Source of the DNA: Brumimicrobium glaciale
GTDB lineage: Bacteria; Bacteroidota; Bacteroidia; Flavobacteriales_D; Crocinitomicaceae
Assembly: GCF_004152935.1 (NCBI RefSeq)
Contig: NZ_SETE01000002.1
Span: forward strand, 744,001 to 808,000
Direction: 5' to 3'
Length of the DNA: 64,000 bases
This document shows positions 1 to 9,833 of the stretch, one piece after another. The position numbers and the translations under genes are program-made. How positions within the stretch are numbered: the stretch's first letter is position 1; each line of letters starts with the position of its first letter. The notes under the pieces are model-generated. The model did no database searches. It was given only the letters and a program-made list of their open reading frames with translations, and was not told where the DNA came from.

Positions 1-2
1 CT

Positions 3-1997
3 GTTCAAAATCTAGAGGTTTACCTAGGTTCAAATGGAAACCCTTGTGCAAGTCTAACAGGCGCTAAAATAACTTCTGGGACTTTAGCACCAAATGAGGT
101 CTGGGTAATAGGTACATCAGACTTAATAACAGCAGCATCCACAGGAAGTAATTTAGGGGGATCAACAACCTACGGCTTTAACTTCAATGGCAATGATGCA
201 ATAGAGTTATATCTCGATGGGGATTTAATGGATGTAATTGGAGAGTGTGGTTCAGACCCTGGGTCAAGTTGGAGTGGAAGCGGTGTTAGCACTGCTGATC
301 AAAATATTTCAATAAAACCTGGAATTTGTTCTGGATCAACAGCTCCATTAACTGACCCAAGCTTAAGATTTGAAAAAACTTCTAATGGAGTCATCACGAC
401 AGGTTTCGGAGACTCTCCTGCTTGCTCGCCTCTTTTTATTACAACATCATTTATACCAACAACTTTTACAGTCGCTTGTATCACAAGTTATACAGGAACA
501 GTTTCCTTCAATTCGAATGGTGATTATAACTCTGGTAATACTTTTAGTGTTCAAATTTCTGATTTAAGTGGTTCTTTTTCGAACCCAACAGTTATCGGTT
601 CAATTAGCCAAAGCGGAACAGACCCTGCTAATTCAATTTCCATAACAGTTCCTGCTAACTACTATTCAGGCACAGAGTACCGAATGAGAGTTGTGAGCAC
701 AGACCCAATAGTTAACGGAGCAAACAATGGACATGATATTGAAATAATAAATTCTTCTCCTTGTGATCCAACCATTCCAGATTTCGGTGGGATTATCATT
801 AACGAATTTTCGAATGGGCCATCTAGTTCACAAGAATATTATGAATTAGTTGTTGCAGGAGAATGTGGTGAAACAACTGATATTAGAGGCTATATAATTG
901 ATGACAATAACGGAGATTTTGGATCAGGAGGTATTGCTCCAGGTCATCTAAAAATAAGCAATCATGCGCAATGGAGCAATATTGAAGTAGGTTCTATCAT
1001 TGTAGTTTACAACTCTTCGACAGGTGAAAGAAATCCTCATATATCCTTGGATGATTTAACTGACTCTGACGCTGATTTAGTTTATATTATTCCATTCAAC
1101 GACCCAACTTACTTAAGCTTAGCCAATGAGTTCCCTAATTCATCCGATAATTCCTACAGCCCCGATGTGAATCCTCCACCTAACTTAACTAATTTTACAA
1201 ACAGAATTGGTTTTAACAACATTGCTGATGTCGCACAAACCCGTAAACCAAACGGCGATTATTTTTTCGGAATTTCTTATGGTGTCGGGAATAATGGTGG
1301 AGTTGACAATACAAAAATCAGCAATTCAGATTTAACAGAGAAAAACGTTTACTTCAATTCAGGAGATTTTAGGAATATAAATAATTGGAGCGTTGGGGAC
1401 GCTACTAATGATGGAACCACAACCGATGAAACTCCAGGAGCGGCAAACAACTCAGCAAATCAAGGATGGATTGATATGCTTAGGTCTTCAACAGGAAGTT
1501 GCGGTTTAGTGGCATTGCCTGTGAAGATGTTGAGATTTGAAGGAGAATTCATTAATAGAGAAGTCGAGTTATACTGGAAAACAGCTACAGAACTCAATAA
1601 TAACTATTACGAATTGTTTCACTCAAAAACAGGATATGACTTCGAGTCCATTGCCCTAATAGATGGACATGGAACTGTTAATTCACCAAAAGAATATAAT
1701 TTTAAGCATAGAAACTCTAGTTCTGGGATTCATTATTATCGTTTAAAGTCTGTTGATTATAATGGTAAAATTCATGAAAACGGGACAATTTCAGTTCAAA
1801 TCGAAAGAGACGAAATTCATTATGATTCCAATACACAAACTTTACATTTCCCTGGCAAAGGAGAGTATCATGTTTATTCAACTTCTGGTCAAAAAATTTT
1901 TAAAGCAGAAAACAAAGCTCAAATTTCTTTTTCTAAAAAGGGCTTTTTCTTGATTTATAATGCAGAAAGTGGTGTTGTGACGAAGATTGTTATCTAA
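3..1997 (+). CDS. T9SS-secreted lamin-tail-like protein, 5' partial
   Basis: The frame is open from base 3, so the gene starts before the window and only its C-terminal ~664 codons are present. The first visible part (residues such as AIELYLDGDLMDVIG) resembles a lamin-tail domain (LTD), a fold common in secreted Bacteroidota nucleases and surface proteins, and a second LTD-like stretch (IIINEFSNG...YYELVV) follows near base 790. Near base 1510 begins the LPVKMLRFEGE...VELYWKTATELNNNYYEL segment, the region that typically precedes a T9SS type A sorting domain. The final ~45 residues (EYHVYSTSGQKIF ... GFFLIYNA) are that sorting domain, so the product should be exported by Sec and then through the outer membrane by T9SS. 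No catalytic domain is visible in this portion. The next gene is convergent. Confidence 0.85.
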   Translation, partial: VQNLEVYLGSNGNPCASLTGAKITSGTLAPNEVWVIGTSDLITAASTGSNLGGSTTYGFNFNGNDAIELYLDGDLMDVIGECGSDPGSSWSGSGVSTADQNISIKPGICSGSTAPLTDPSLRFEKTSNGVITTGFGDSPACSPLFITTSFIPTTFTVACITSYTGTVSFNSNGDYNSGNTFSVQISDLSGSFSNPTVIGSISQSGTDPANSISITVPANYYSGTEYRMRVVSTDPIVNGANNGHDIEIINSSPCDPTIPDFGGIIINEFSNGPSSSQEYYELVVAGECGETTDIRGYIIDDNNGDFGSGGIAPGHLKISNHAQWSNIEVGSIIVVYNSSTGERNPHISLDDLTDSDADLVYIIPFNDPTYLSLANEFPNSSDNSYSPDVNPPPNLTNFTNRIGFNNIADVAQTRKPNGDYFFGISYGVGNNGGVDNTKISNSDLTEKNVYFNSGDFRNINNWSVGDATNDGTTTDETPGAANNSANQGWIDMLRSSTGSCGLVALPVKMLRFEGEFINREVELYWKTATELNNNYYELFHSKTGYDFESIALIDGHGTVNSPKEYNFKHRNSSSGIHYYRLKSVDYNGKIHENGTISVQIERDEIHYDSNTQTLHFPGKGEYHVYSTSGQKIFKAENKAQISFSKKGFFLIYNAESGVVTKIVI

Positions 1998-2035
1998 TTA
2001 TTAATGTTTAAGGATTAATGTTTAACGTGTTATGT

Positions 2036-2066
2036 ATTGAATCTCTACTGCGTATTGATTGAGGTT
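2036..2066 (+). repeat. Dispersed repeat 'CTACTGCGTA...TTGAGGTT', copy 1
   Basis: A ~31-bp intergenic word (TTGAATCTCTACTGCGTA then TTGAGGTT) that recurs at 25382-25413 on the same strand and, inverted, at 32786-32816. Copies 1 and 2 directly follow A+T-rich words of the TTAATGTTTAACG type. All copies lie in gene-free DNA. Confidence 0.6.
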
Positions 2067-2080
2067 AGTTGGTTTCTTTC

Positions 2081-2144
2081 TTCGTTCTCGCACTCTTTCT
2101 AGCTCTACAAACTTCGCTCTCACACTCTTTCCCACTCTACAAAC
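2081..2144. repeat. Two 32-bp tandem repeats
   Basis: Bases 2081-2112 and 2113-2144 are two abutting 32-bp units starting TTCG and ending CTCTACAAAC, with 27 of 32 positions equal by hand count. They lie between two convergent T9SS cargo genes. Two copies with no spacer are not a CRISPR. Confidence 0.75.
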
Positions 2145-2196
2145 AGTGATTCATGCAATCTTATCACTACGCAGTGAAGCAAACAATTGACAATTG

Positions 2197-5100
2197 TTAA
2201 TTATCAATTAAAACCCTAATTGGCTTTAATTCTGTGTTTGGGAAGACAATTAAATAGGTTCCTGATTGTAGATCAATTTGATTGAAATAAATTTGCTTCA
2301 CTCCTTCTTCGAGCTTAATATCTTGCGATAAAACTGTTCTTCCTGTTACGTCTATTATTTCTAATTGTGTCTTTATAGGTTTTTCTGTCCAAGTAATTTC
2401 TAGAGTGAATTCTCCATTCGATGGATTTGGATATACGACTACACTATTTTCACCAACTACACATGAGACACTGATTGGATCGAAGGCTTCAATTTCTCCG
2501 TCAAAATCGAATTGTGATAAGCGATAATAAGTAATGCCATTCCATGGATTTTTATCTATTTCTTTATAATCGATGTTATGGCTTGAATTCCCAGCAGCTT
2601 CAACCTTAGAAATAGTAGCCCAATTTACCATATCACGACTTTTTTCTACCGTAAAGTGTGACGAATTTGTTTCACTTGCTGTACTCCAATTGATATCCAT
2701 TTGTTTGTCATTTGCAGAGCAAACAACTTCGAAAGTAGTTAAGGTAACTGGCAATGCATTGTTGGAGCCACCTCCAAAACCAAAGTTTGACCAACCAATA
2801 ATTCCCGAACGAGAAACTGTTGGCATAGCCGTAGTTCCTGATGCTGCAATATGTGTTCCTGGTGCCAGCCAATTTCCAATCCCCACACGCTTCAACAAGG
2901 TCAGGTTCGTTAAATCATTTACAGTTGCATAACCTTGACCTGTCAAACTAATAGTATAAGCTGCTAGTATCAACTTCCCAGCTTCATTATCTATTTTCCA
3001 ATACCCTTGGTCTTCTGTTGTGGTGACATCAAAACCTGCCCCACCAGTATTAATAGCTAAAATGGGAAGACCAACATAACTCCCAATTGAAATCATTGGT
3101 GAATTAATGTATTCTACTGTCAAATGCCCTCCAATTGGCGCTAAGTTAAACTCAACTTTCGCATTTCTGTTTTTCAAACCTCCATCATCAAACCCCATAG
3201 GGAATAATCCTGATGCATCACCAGAGTTTGTTCCAGCAAACCAACGGCGCATTTTCCCTACAACGAATCCGCTGGTGTGGGTAAGTGTTCCTTTATTTGT
3301 TGTGCTTTCACCTAATTCAAGAAGATTCGCACCAGTTTGGATATTTCCACTTGACATTGTTAATGTATTATTTACGATTACATTTTGAGTTAAAGTAACA
3401 TTATGTGTTGCTGTTTCAGTATTTATAAATAAGTTTCTTACGTCTGTTGGAAGAGCAGTCCCTGTATTTTGACTTGCTTTTCCTATGTAATGATAATCAC
3501 CATAAGGAGAAGCTGAAGCAAATGTTCTGGTGCTAGTTTGAACGTTTCCTGTTGCTCCGGATGACATGATTCCAGCAGGAGAGGTAAGATACAATACACT
3601 TTGCAGTTGAGCGGTAAAAGAGTCTCCTGTTCCAATACTTAAGATTTGGTTTGCACCTCCAGAAGAATTAAAACCAAAGTCTAAGCTTGCTCCGTTTTTC
3701 ACAAGTAATGAACTATTATTACCAAATGTCAAGTCATTATTTTTCAATACTCTGGATCCATCCTCAATTTCAATTGGAATATATAGAACCGAAGTTGCTA
3801 TATCAATGTATTTTGAACTTCCTGCCGTTCCGCCTTTAAGGATGATTTTTTTAGTTCCATGATTCGTGAAGTTCGGCACTTGATCACCAATTTCAAAATT
3901 CCCATGAACAGTTAAGCTGCCAGTAGATGTTGTAACACCATCGTAAATTTCATGAAGTTTTAATTTATCATCACTTAAACAAACGAAATTTCCTCTAACA
4001 ACATAGTTATTTGAGAAACCATTTGTACCTGAAAATTTAGTTCCAAAATTGAACCAGCCGTCATAAATGGTGAGGTTACCATTTATAATAAATCCTGAAT
4101 AATTATTACTTGTTCCTGATATAAAAAAGGTAGGGGAAGTATTGAAAATTTCTAAATCATCTTCACATAAAGGCACTAATGGACTAGTACTCCCCGAAAT
4201 TAAAGTCCAATTGTCTGGTAGTTCTGCTTCAATTGATAAGTTTCCAAATTTATATCCTCCTATATTGTTTGAGATTTGAGATGATCCATTACTTAACAAT
4301 GATAAGTTTCCAGGAGATCCTACCGTCCAATTCCAGTTATTAATTACAACAAAAGAGCCTTGTTCGAAGTTTTCTTTTCCATTCCACAAAGGATGTGTAT
4401 TATCAATCGCATCATTATTAAGTTCAAGTATTCCGCCACTGCGCACTATTAAATTAGCGTTAGAATTCAATTGAATTTCTCCATTTAAAGTTAATTTACC
4501 TCCATCCCTAATTTCTAAAGTTTTACCCGTTTTAATAAAATCAACAAATGCTCCTGGGTTATCGCTTAGAATTAAGCTTCCACCACTTTTGATAATAATA
4601 TCATTATAACCACTAGATACGTTTGCACCACCATCAATAGATTGATTTTCAATAATAATTCGTCCACTAGGCACATTACTTTGTGGAGAATTAGCTCGTG
4701 CCGCCCACGTACTTCCATTAAACTCTTCCCAATCGCTATTGTAAGACAAACCAGTATAGTCAGCAGTTGTTCTCACATCTCCATTTAAATAAGCAAAAGA
4801 GGTGACATTTACTGCTACTGTTGTACTTCCAGCAATGAAATTTATACTTGCCGCTTGGTTAACAGTTAAAGTTTCTGTTCCAACAACAACTCCTGTAATT
4901 GTTGTTCCACTCAAAGTTGCATTTCCACCACCTGTGATGCTGTATGAAAAGGCTCCAGGAGATGTAGATGAAACATTTGACCCTGGTAAAACATAAGTTC
5001 CTCCAAGATTTATGCTTATTGCTGAAGTAGTGAAAACAGGAGTTGCTTTTGTGATATTAGCAGTCAGACCTGTTGGTTGATTCAGTGTGTAGTTTCCTGC

Positions 5101-7950
5101 ACCTCCTCCGCTCAAAGACAAACTTGCTGTAACAGCTTTTGCGTTTCCTACATTCGCATTTGCAAATGTTCCGCCTCCATTAAGTGTTACAACATCTGGA
5201 GAAATTACTCCTGACAATGTTCCACCTGAAATAGTTGCAGAATTTGTTCCATCATACACTTTATTATTTGCAGTAGAGCCTGAAACGGTTAAAGCAAATG
5301 GGGTGATATTTGCAGTTAGGGTAGGTATTGTTAGGGTATAATTACCCGCATGAGTTCCAACAAGGTTATACCCTGTTACCGTTAAACTTTTTCCTGTACC
5401 TATATTTTTATTCAAGAAAGTTGCTGAAGGCATACCAGTAGCTGGTAAATAAACAAAATCTGATCCGACAACACCTACTAAAACTTCAGAACCAACACCA
5501 GATAGACTCGCAGAAGTATTGCCATCATAAACTTTATTCATCCCTGAAATCCCCGTCATTGTAAGTGGTTTTGGGGTAATTGTCCAAACTAAAGTTTTTG
5601 AATCAGTTCCACCAGCATTTGTTGCTGTTATTGTGGAAGTAACTGTACCAACATTTGCGGTTGGAGTTCCAGAAATAATACCTGTAGATGCATTAAAAAA
5701 CAGTCCTGTTGGCAATCCAGTTGCACCATAAGAAGTTGGACTTTGTGAAGCAATAATTGAATAAGTAGTAGAACTTCCGTAAACAACTGATTGAGTTATT
5801 GCACTTGTTATAACCGGTGGAAAAACTGCCTGAACATCTCCTGAAAGATTAACAGTAATTGCAGTAGCAACTCCACCACCTGAAATTGAAATTACACTTG
5901 TATAGTTGGCCACCGATAATCCTGACTTTAATCGAACGTAAACTGTTTGAGCAGCTCCAGAATAAGAAGGTAAAGAAAGAGTTGTTATTGACCATGTTGA
6001 ATTGTCTAAAGAGAATTCATGGTTTGTATTGCTTAATGAAAGTGTTACATCTGTATTATCTAGATTACTTCCTGTTAAATCAAATGTTTGATTAGCGGAT
6101 GGTCCTGAACCAACAGTGTAGTCTAAGTTTGATAAGGTTGTTTGTGTGGTTGTTAGAGTTGGGGAAGATGGGCCGCAAAAGACTTGGACATTTTTTAAGT
6201 ACCATGGCGAAGCTGTAGAGGAAACCTTTCTAAACTTAATATAAACATTAGGATTAGATGAGTACGCAGATAGATCAACTGTGCAACTTGTGGTAGATCC
6301 AGAAGTTGTAGTAGAATGATCATAAGTTGCTATAATGGTGTAAGAACCACCTTGAGTTGTTGTCGAAATCTCAATTAATAAAGATTTTGCATTTGAATTA
6401 CCTGATCTTCTTAAATCAAAGGTTAATTGATTCGGATTAGATAATTGTAAAGTTGTGAGTTCTCCACTGGTGTTCCCAAAATTTGCTTCATTTGATGAAT
6501 ATGATATTGATGTTTCAGTCCAACCTACTGGTGTTGATGTAAAGTTAGCCTCATCCAAACAAGGCCCATTAACCACACTCAATGTTCCAACACTAGAAGT
6601 CACACTAGAACACGGGGAATTTGCCCCAACATTCACTCGATATTGATTTCCATCCATACCTAATGTAACACTTGTCAATGTTATTGAAGCAGATGTTTCC
6701 CCTGAAATATTTGCCCAACTTCCTCCGCTATTTGTAGAAACTTGCCATTGATATGAACTTGCATCACTTGCAGTAACAGAGAATGTAGCGTCTTGTCCTG
6801 CACTTTCAGATTGATTTGCTGGTTGTACTGAAATAACTGGAGCAAGAATAACAGTAGGGTTTACTGTTAAAGCATCCGACCAACATCCTTGACCAGATTG
6901 TGTTCTTAAATATATTGTTGTATTCGTAGTTACTGTTTTGGTAACATTTGCAGGGTCAGAAGTTGAAACACCTGAAGAACTTGTTTGCCAATAAGTGCTA
7001 TTTGTTCCTGCATTTGGAGTAGCTGCAAAAACAGTTGAACCACAAGATTGCGTGGAAGATGGAAGTGTTGGTGTAGTGGTTAAAGTTGTGGTTTCATTAG
7101 CAGTTGCAGGAGAAGTTACATTATAACAAGTTCCTGTAGTATTGTATTCAAAAACACTAGCATGGTAAGTTTTTCCACAATCTAAACCAGTTACAGTAAC
7201 TGAGTTTCCAGTGCCTTTATAAACAACAAATTCGTCTGTTGCAATTGTTGCTCCAGAACCAAATGTAGAATTTGCTGTGTATGAAGTTCCGCTTGTTGGA
7301 GAACCACTAAATGCTGATGTTTCTTTCATAACAACAATTCTTCCCGCTGTTCCATCTCCAGCAGTCCAAGATAAATTCATGGAGTTGTTGGTGATAGATG
7401 AGAAAGATGCTGCGGTTGCTTGGGTTGTTGGTTCGGTACAGGATGTGGCAGAGTATGATGTCCAAGAAATATCGTCTATTATAACTTGGGCACCTGTGGT
7501 TTGTAGTTTTAGTTCAACGCTTCCGGTAATATTCACTAATTGAGAATATATTACAGATGTATTCGACGAACTACTAACGCTTATATCTGAACCGATTTGA
7601 ACTCCATTGACAAACACTTTTATCCCCCTGGCACTACTACTAGTAAAACCTCTAACATACTCAAACGTTAGTGATCCCATTCCCCCTGTATATAAATGAG
7701 ATGTAACTTTTCCTGCTTTTGTACAAATTGCCCTCGAATTTAAAGTTTGGTCTGTCCTGGCATTATCTGCTGTCCAATCCACCCCATCAGTACCTGTCCA
7801 TGAACGACTGCTATAACTCCCGTTATTTGCAGGTATATTTGTGAAGTTCTCGTTTCCTTGCCCAAGAGCAACCCCACTCCCCATCAAAAACAGAGACAAC
7901 AAAATAAGCGAAAACCGCAGTAATTTCTTTCTAAATAAGATAGTTAACAT
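2197..7950 (-). CDS. Giant multi-domain T9SS-secreted adhesin-like protein (YDG domains)
   Basis: A 1,917-residue exported protein. I choose the ATG at 7950 because a classic signal peptide follows (RKK, a hydrophobic stretch, cleavage near VALGQ); an upstream in-frame start at 7989 would add 13 residues before it. Order: N-terminal domain found in Bacteroidota secreted proteins (SYSSRSWTGTDG), fibronectin-III/Ig-like regions, a putative Ig domain (GLPTGLFFNASTGIISGTP), two YDG domains near residues 800 and 895 (each with NKVYDG), a long low-complexity beta-rich middle, then LPVTLTTFE...INWSTASE and a type A sorting domain (VYPNPSNGEFTLEI ... SGTYLIVF) in the last ~80 residues. Predicted role is surface adhesion or matrix; no catalytic motif was seen. 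It is convergent with the preceding gene and shares no operon partner. Confidence 0.88.
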   Translation of the reverse strand: MLTILFRKKLLRFSLILLSLFLMGSGVALGQGNENFTNIPANNGSYSSRSWTGTDGVDWTADNARTDQTLNSRAICTKAGKVTSHLYTGGMGSLTFEYVRGFTSSSARGIKVFVNGVQIGSDISVSSSSNTSVIYSQLVNITGSVELKLQTTGAQVIIDDISWTSYSATSCTEPTTQATAASFSSITNNSMNLSWTAGDGTAGRIVVMKETSAFSGSPTSGTSYTANSTFGSGATIATDEFVVYKGTGNSVTVTGLDCGKTYHASVFEYNTTGTCYNVTSPATANETTTLTTTPTLPSSTQSCGSTVFAATPNAGTNSTYWQTSSSGVSTSDPANVTKTVTTNTTIYLRTQSGQGCWSDALTVNPTVILAPVISVQPANQSESAGQDATFSVTASDASSYQWQVSTNSGGSWANISGETSASITLTSVTLGMDGNQYRVNVGANSPCSSVTSSVGTLSVVNGPCLDEANFTSTPVGWTETSISYSSNEANFGNTSGELTTLQLSNPNQLTFDLRRSGNSNAKSLLIEISTTTQGGSYTIIATYDHSTTTSGSTTSCTVDLSAYSSNPNVYIKFRKVSSTASPWYLKNVQVFCGPSSPTLTTTQTTLSNLDYTVGSGPSANQTFDLTGSNLDNTDVTLSLSNTNHEFSLDNSTWSITTLSLPSYSGAAQTVYVRLKSGLSVANYTSVISISGGGVATAITVNLSGDVQAVFPPVITSAITQSVVYGSSTTYSIIASQSPTSYGATGLPTGLFFNASTGIISGTPTANVGTVTSTITATNAGGTDSKTLVWTITPKPLTMTGISGMNKVYDGNTSASLSGVGSEVLVGVVGSDFVYLPATGMPSATFLNKNIGTGKSLTVTGYNLVGTHAGNYTLTIPTLTANITPFALTVSGSTANNKVYDGTNSATISGGTLSGVISPDVVTLNGGGTFANANVGNAKAVTASLSLSGGGAGNYTLNQPTGLTANITKATPVFTTSAISINLGGTYVLPGSNVSSTSPGAFSYSITGGGNATLSGTTITGVVVGTETLTVNQAASINFIAGSTTVAVNVTSFAYLNGDVRTTADYTGLSYNSDWEEFNGSTWAARANSPQSNVPSGRIIIENQSIDGGANVSSGYNDIIIKSGGSLILSDNPGAFVDFIKTGKTLEIRDGGKLTLNGEIQLNSNANLIVRSGGILELNNDAIDNTHPLWNGKENFEQGSFVVINNWNWTVGSPGNLSLLSNGSSQISNNIGGYKFGNLSIEAELPDNWTLISGSTSPLVPLCEDDLEIFNTSPTFFISGTSNNYSGFIINGNLTIYDGWFNFGTKFSGTNGFSNNYVVRGNFVCLSDDKLKLHEIYDGVTTSTGSLTVHGNFEIGDQVPNFTNHGTKKIILKGGTAGSSKYIDIATSVLYIPIEIEDGSRVLKNNDLTFGNNSSLLVKNGASLDFGFNSSGGANQILSIGTGDSFTAQLQSVLYLTSPAGIMSSGATGNVQTSTRTFASASPYGDYHYIGKASQNTGTALPTDVRNLFINTETATHNVTLTQNVIVNNTLTMSSGNIQTGANLLELGESTTNKGTLTHTSGFVVGKMRRWFAGTNSGDASGLFPMGFDDGGLKNRNAKVEFNLAPIGGHLTVEYINSPMISIGSYVGLPILAINTGGAGFDVTTTEDQGYWKIDNEAGKLILAAYTISLTGQGYATVNDLTNLTLLKRVGIGNWLAPGTHIAASGTTAMPTVSRSGIIGWSNFGFGGGSNNALPVTLTTFEVVCSANDKQMDINWSTASETNSSHFTVEKSRDMVNWATISKVEAAGNSSHNIDYKEIDKNPWNGITYYRLSQFDFDGEIEAFDPISVSCVVGENSVVVYPNPSNGEFTLEITWTEKPIKTQLEIIDVTGRTVLSQDIKLEEGVKQIYFNQIDLQSGTYLIVFPNTELKPIRVLIDN

Positions 7951-8301
7951 AAGTATTTTAATATAGTTAGCACACGCAATATACTTCAAAAAAACATATC
8001 AAATATTAATTTGAAATTAAATAATTATTAATCTCTATATCATTACACTAGACTACTTGAATTCTATATACTTCACGGCTAATCAAATGGTTCTAAAATT
8101 AGAATCCATAATAAATAAGTAAACATTCGTGAACACAATTGGGAGTAACTTCATTCAATACATAGGTGAAAACATCTAATTCTTAAACAGAAAAATATGT
8201 ATTCATGAAATTCTCACCTTACATCATTCTTTTTACTTTTCTATTCACACATTCGCAAAAGACTTTTTAATACTCCCGTCTCATTAACGCATAGAAATTT
8301 C
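7951..8301. other. Intergenic region between divergent genes
   Basis: About 350 bases between the giant T9SS gene (minus) and the FemAB-like gene (plus). It should hold the promoters of both. I see no repeat, RNA or small gene in it beyond the weak -7 element reported separately. Confidence 0.5.
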
Positions 8302-8309
8302 TATCTTCG
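8302..8309 (+). promoter_or_regulatory. Candidate Bacteroidota -7 element
   Basis: TATCTTCG matches TAnnTTTG at 7 of 8 positions, 18 bases before the ATG at 8328. Transcription would begin around 8313-8316, which disfavours the TTG at 8313 as start codon and supports the ATG. Confidence 0.5.
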
Positions 8310-8327
8310 CCATTGAAGAAATATTTC

Positions 8328-9233
8328 ATGGAAACACGGTGGGTAAATCAAAAAGATATAAACAGAGCGGATTGGGATAATCTAGTTGGAAAAACTGAAG
8401 ATTCCAGTATTTATGTTAGCTCTTTTTATCTTGATGCAACGGCAATCGAATGGGAAGCTTATGTTGCGGATGATTTTTCGTTTGCAATTCCCGTTGGTGT
8501 TGTTAGAAAAGGAGGAATTACGAGGGTTTACCCTCCCCTATTTCAGAGATATATTGAACCGATTGGCGATATTTCGAAAATAAATTGGAATGCATTTGAG
8601 AAATCTTTGTTGAAACGTTTTCCTAAGGGAGATTTACAAGCTAAATCAGCAATTCTACCCAATACTCCATTTACCAATTACATTCATCAAGTTGTAGACA
8701 AAGAACGTTTCAAGCTAAAAACCCAAGCCAAGCGAATGATCAAACGTTTTGGTCAAACCAATTACGAAATTCGTGAGGAGAATATCAATACCGAAGAACT
8801 TTCTAAATTAATAGCAAAAGAACTTTCTAAGAAATTGCCATTATACGGTACAAAAGATGTTCAACATTTATTTGAAGTTGTAAAAAAGGCAGAAGAAAAA
8901 GGACTCCTTTACAAAGTTGGAGTTTTTGAAGGAGACATCTTGAAAGGTGGTTTAATCGGATTAAAATTCAACGGTCAATTACTCTACTTAAAAGGAACAG
9001 CATTAGAGAATCTTCAACAAGATGGCGCAATGTATGCATTGATGAATCATTTTATCAATCATGGATTAAGTCAAAACTGTACAATTGATTTTGGAGGTTC
9101 ACGCGTTGAAGGAATTCAATTTTTTAATCAAAGATTTAGTGGAGAAGATGTAGATTATTATAATTACACTTGGGACGGCTCTCCACTTTGGTTTAAGCTT
9201 TTATTTTCTCTTTACAGGAAAATAAAAGGGTAA
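8328..9233 (+). CDS. FemAB/GNAT-like acyltransferase family protein
   Basis: A 301-residue soluble protein with no signal peptide. The C-terminal half carries the features of a FemAB-type GNAT fold: a strand-rich VGVFEGDILKGGLIGLKF segment, then DGAMYALMNHFINHG and IDFGGSRVEGIQFFNQRF, the conserved D-F-x-G-S...G-I...F-N-x-x-F pattern of this group. Relatives transfer aminoacyl or acyl groups to cell-envelope precursors, but the substrate here is unknown. An in-frame TTG at 8313 would add five residues; the ATG fits the promoter position better. It stands alone: the upstream neighbour is divergent and a 400-base repeat-rich gap follows. Confidence 0.7.
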   Translation: METRWVNQKDINRADWDNLVGKTEDSSIYVSSFYLDATAIEWEAYVADDFSFAIPVGVVRKGGITRVYPPLFQRYIEPIGDISKINWNAFEKSLLKRFPKGDLQAKSAILPNTPFTNYIHQVVDKERFKLKTQAKRMIKRFGQTNYEIREENINTEELSKLIAKELSKKLPLYGTKDVQHLFEVVKKAEEKGLLYKVGVFEGDILKGGLIGLKFNGQLLYLKGTALENLQQDGAMYALMNHFINHGLSQNCTIDFGGSRVEGIQFFNQRFSGEDVDYYNYTWDGSPLWFKLLFSLYRKIKG

Positions 9234-9361
9234 ACCGAAGTGGGAAATTACGAATTACGAATTTTTTAATTACGAATTAAGAGAGATTCTCCTTCGATCA
9301 ATGGTTTTGATATTTTGACTAAGAATTAAACGTTAAAAAGGAATTCTATAATTGTTGAATG

Positions 9362-9437
9362 GAAAGAAAACATTCGTAATTAAAGGACAAACAACAATTC
9401 GTAATTCGTAATTGTTAATTTTTGAATTAAAAACAGC
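9362..9437 (+). repeat. ~76-bp direct repeat, copy 1
   Basis: Begins GAAAGAAAACAT and ends AAAACAGC; recurs imperfectly at 9531-9605. The copy contains AATTCGTAATTCGTAATT, which is the inverse of AATTACGAATTACGAATT at about 9245-9263, so the gap also holds an imperfect inverted repeat. No gene is visible between 9234 and 9632. Confidence 0.65.
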
Positions 9438-9530
9438 ACATTTAAGGAGGAAGTTTTAAAAGAGAACATCAATCTCAAATAAAATAACGACTTGAAAAGA
9501 AATCATTCTGATGATTGAGATTGCTCCATA

Positions 9531-9605
9531 GAAAGAAAACATCTTTAATTGAAGGAATAACGACAATTGTCATTTGTTAATTGTTAATTATCAATTGAAA
9601 AAAGC
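9531..9605 (+). repeat. ~75-bp direct repeat, copy 2, abutting a promoter
   Basis: Begins GAAAGAAAACAT and ends GAAAAAAGC, aligned with 9362-9437. It ends exactly where the TATCTTTG -7 element of the following operon begins, so this copy may provide the upstream promoter region. Confidence 0.6.
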
Positions 9606-9613
9606 TATCTTTG
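9606..9613 (+). promoter_or_regulatory. -7 promoter element (TATCTTTG)
   Basis: Perfect match to TAnnTTTG, 19 bases before the ATG at 9633; a TTG at 9581-9583 could serve as the -33 element. Likely drives the small membrane protein and the SPFH gene. Confidence 0.65.
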
Positions 9614-9632
9614 CACATCGTAATAACTATCA

Positions 9633-9833
9633 ATGAACATTAGAAATAGGCAAATTTTTAGAATTCTTTTTGGTTCCGTCATCATAGGGGGCTCCATCTA
9701 TGTTTCTATTCGCTTTTTGTTTAATTCACCACCATTTATAAAGATAATGGTGCTTATTGCATTGATTGCAGTTATATATTTAACAATCGATTACATCGTA
9801 AGAAAAGGTAAAAAAGACAGGTATGGAAACTAA
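9633..9833 (+). CDS. Small two-helix membrane protein
   Basis: 66 residues with two predicted transmembrane helices (about residues 9-28 and 36-54) and a basic C-terminus (RKGKKDRYGN). I do not recognise a family. The gene follows a perfect TATCTTTG promoter and its last 11 bases overlap the start of the SPFH protein gene, which implies translational coupling and a role beside that protein, for example as a membrane partner. This is inference from context only. Confidence 0.65.
   Translation: MNIRNRQIFRILFGSVIIGGSIYVSIRFLFNSPPFIKIMVLIALIAVIYLTIDYIVRKGKKDRYGN

Noticed and set aside
2081-2144. Possible CRISPR remnant
   Set aside because: Two abutting 32-bp units with no spacer.
2573-2932. Open frames on the plus strand inside the giant T9SS gene (also near 3107, 4802, 7277)
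   Set aside because: They are antisense to a long, well-supported gene, lack signal peptides or recognised domains, and their residues mirror the repetitive codons of the real frame.
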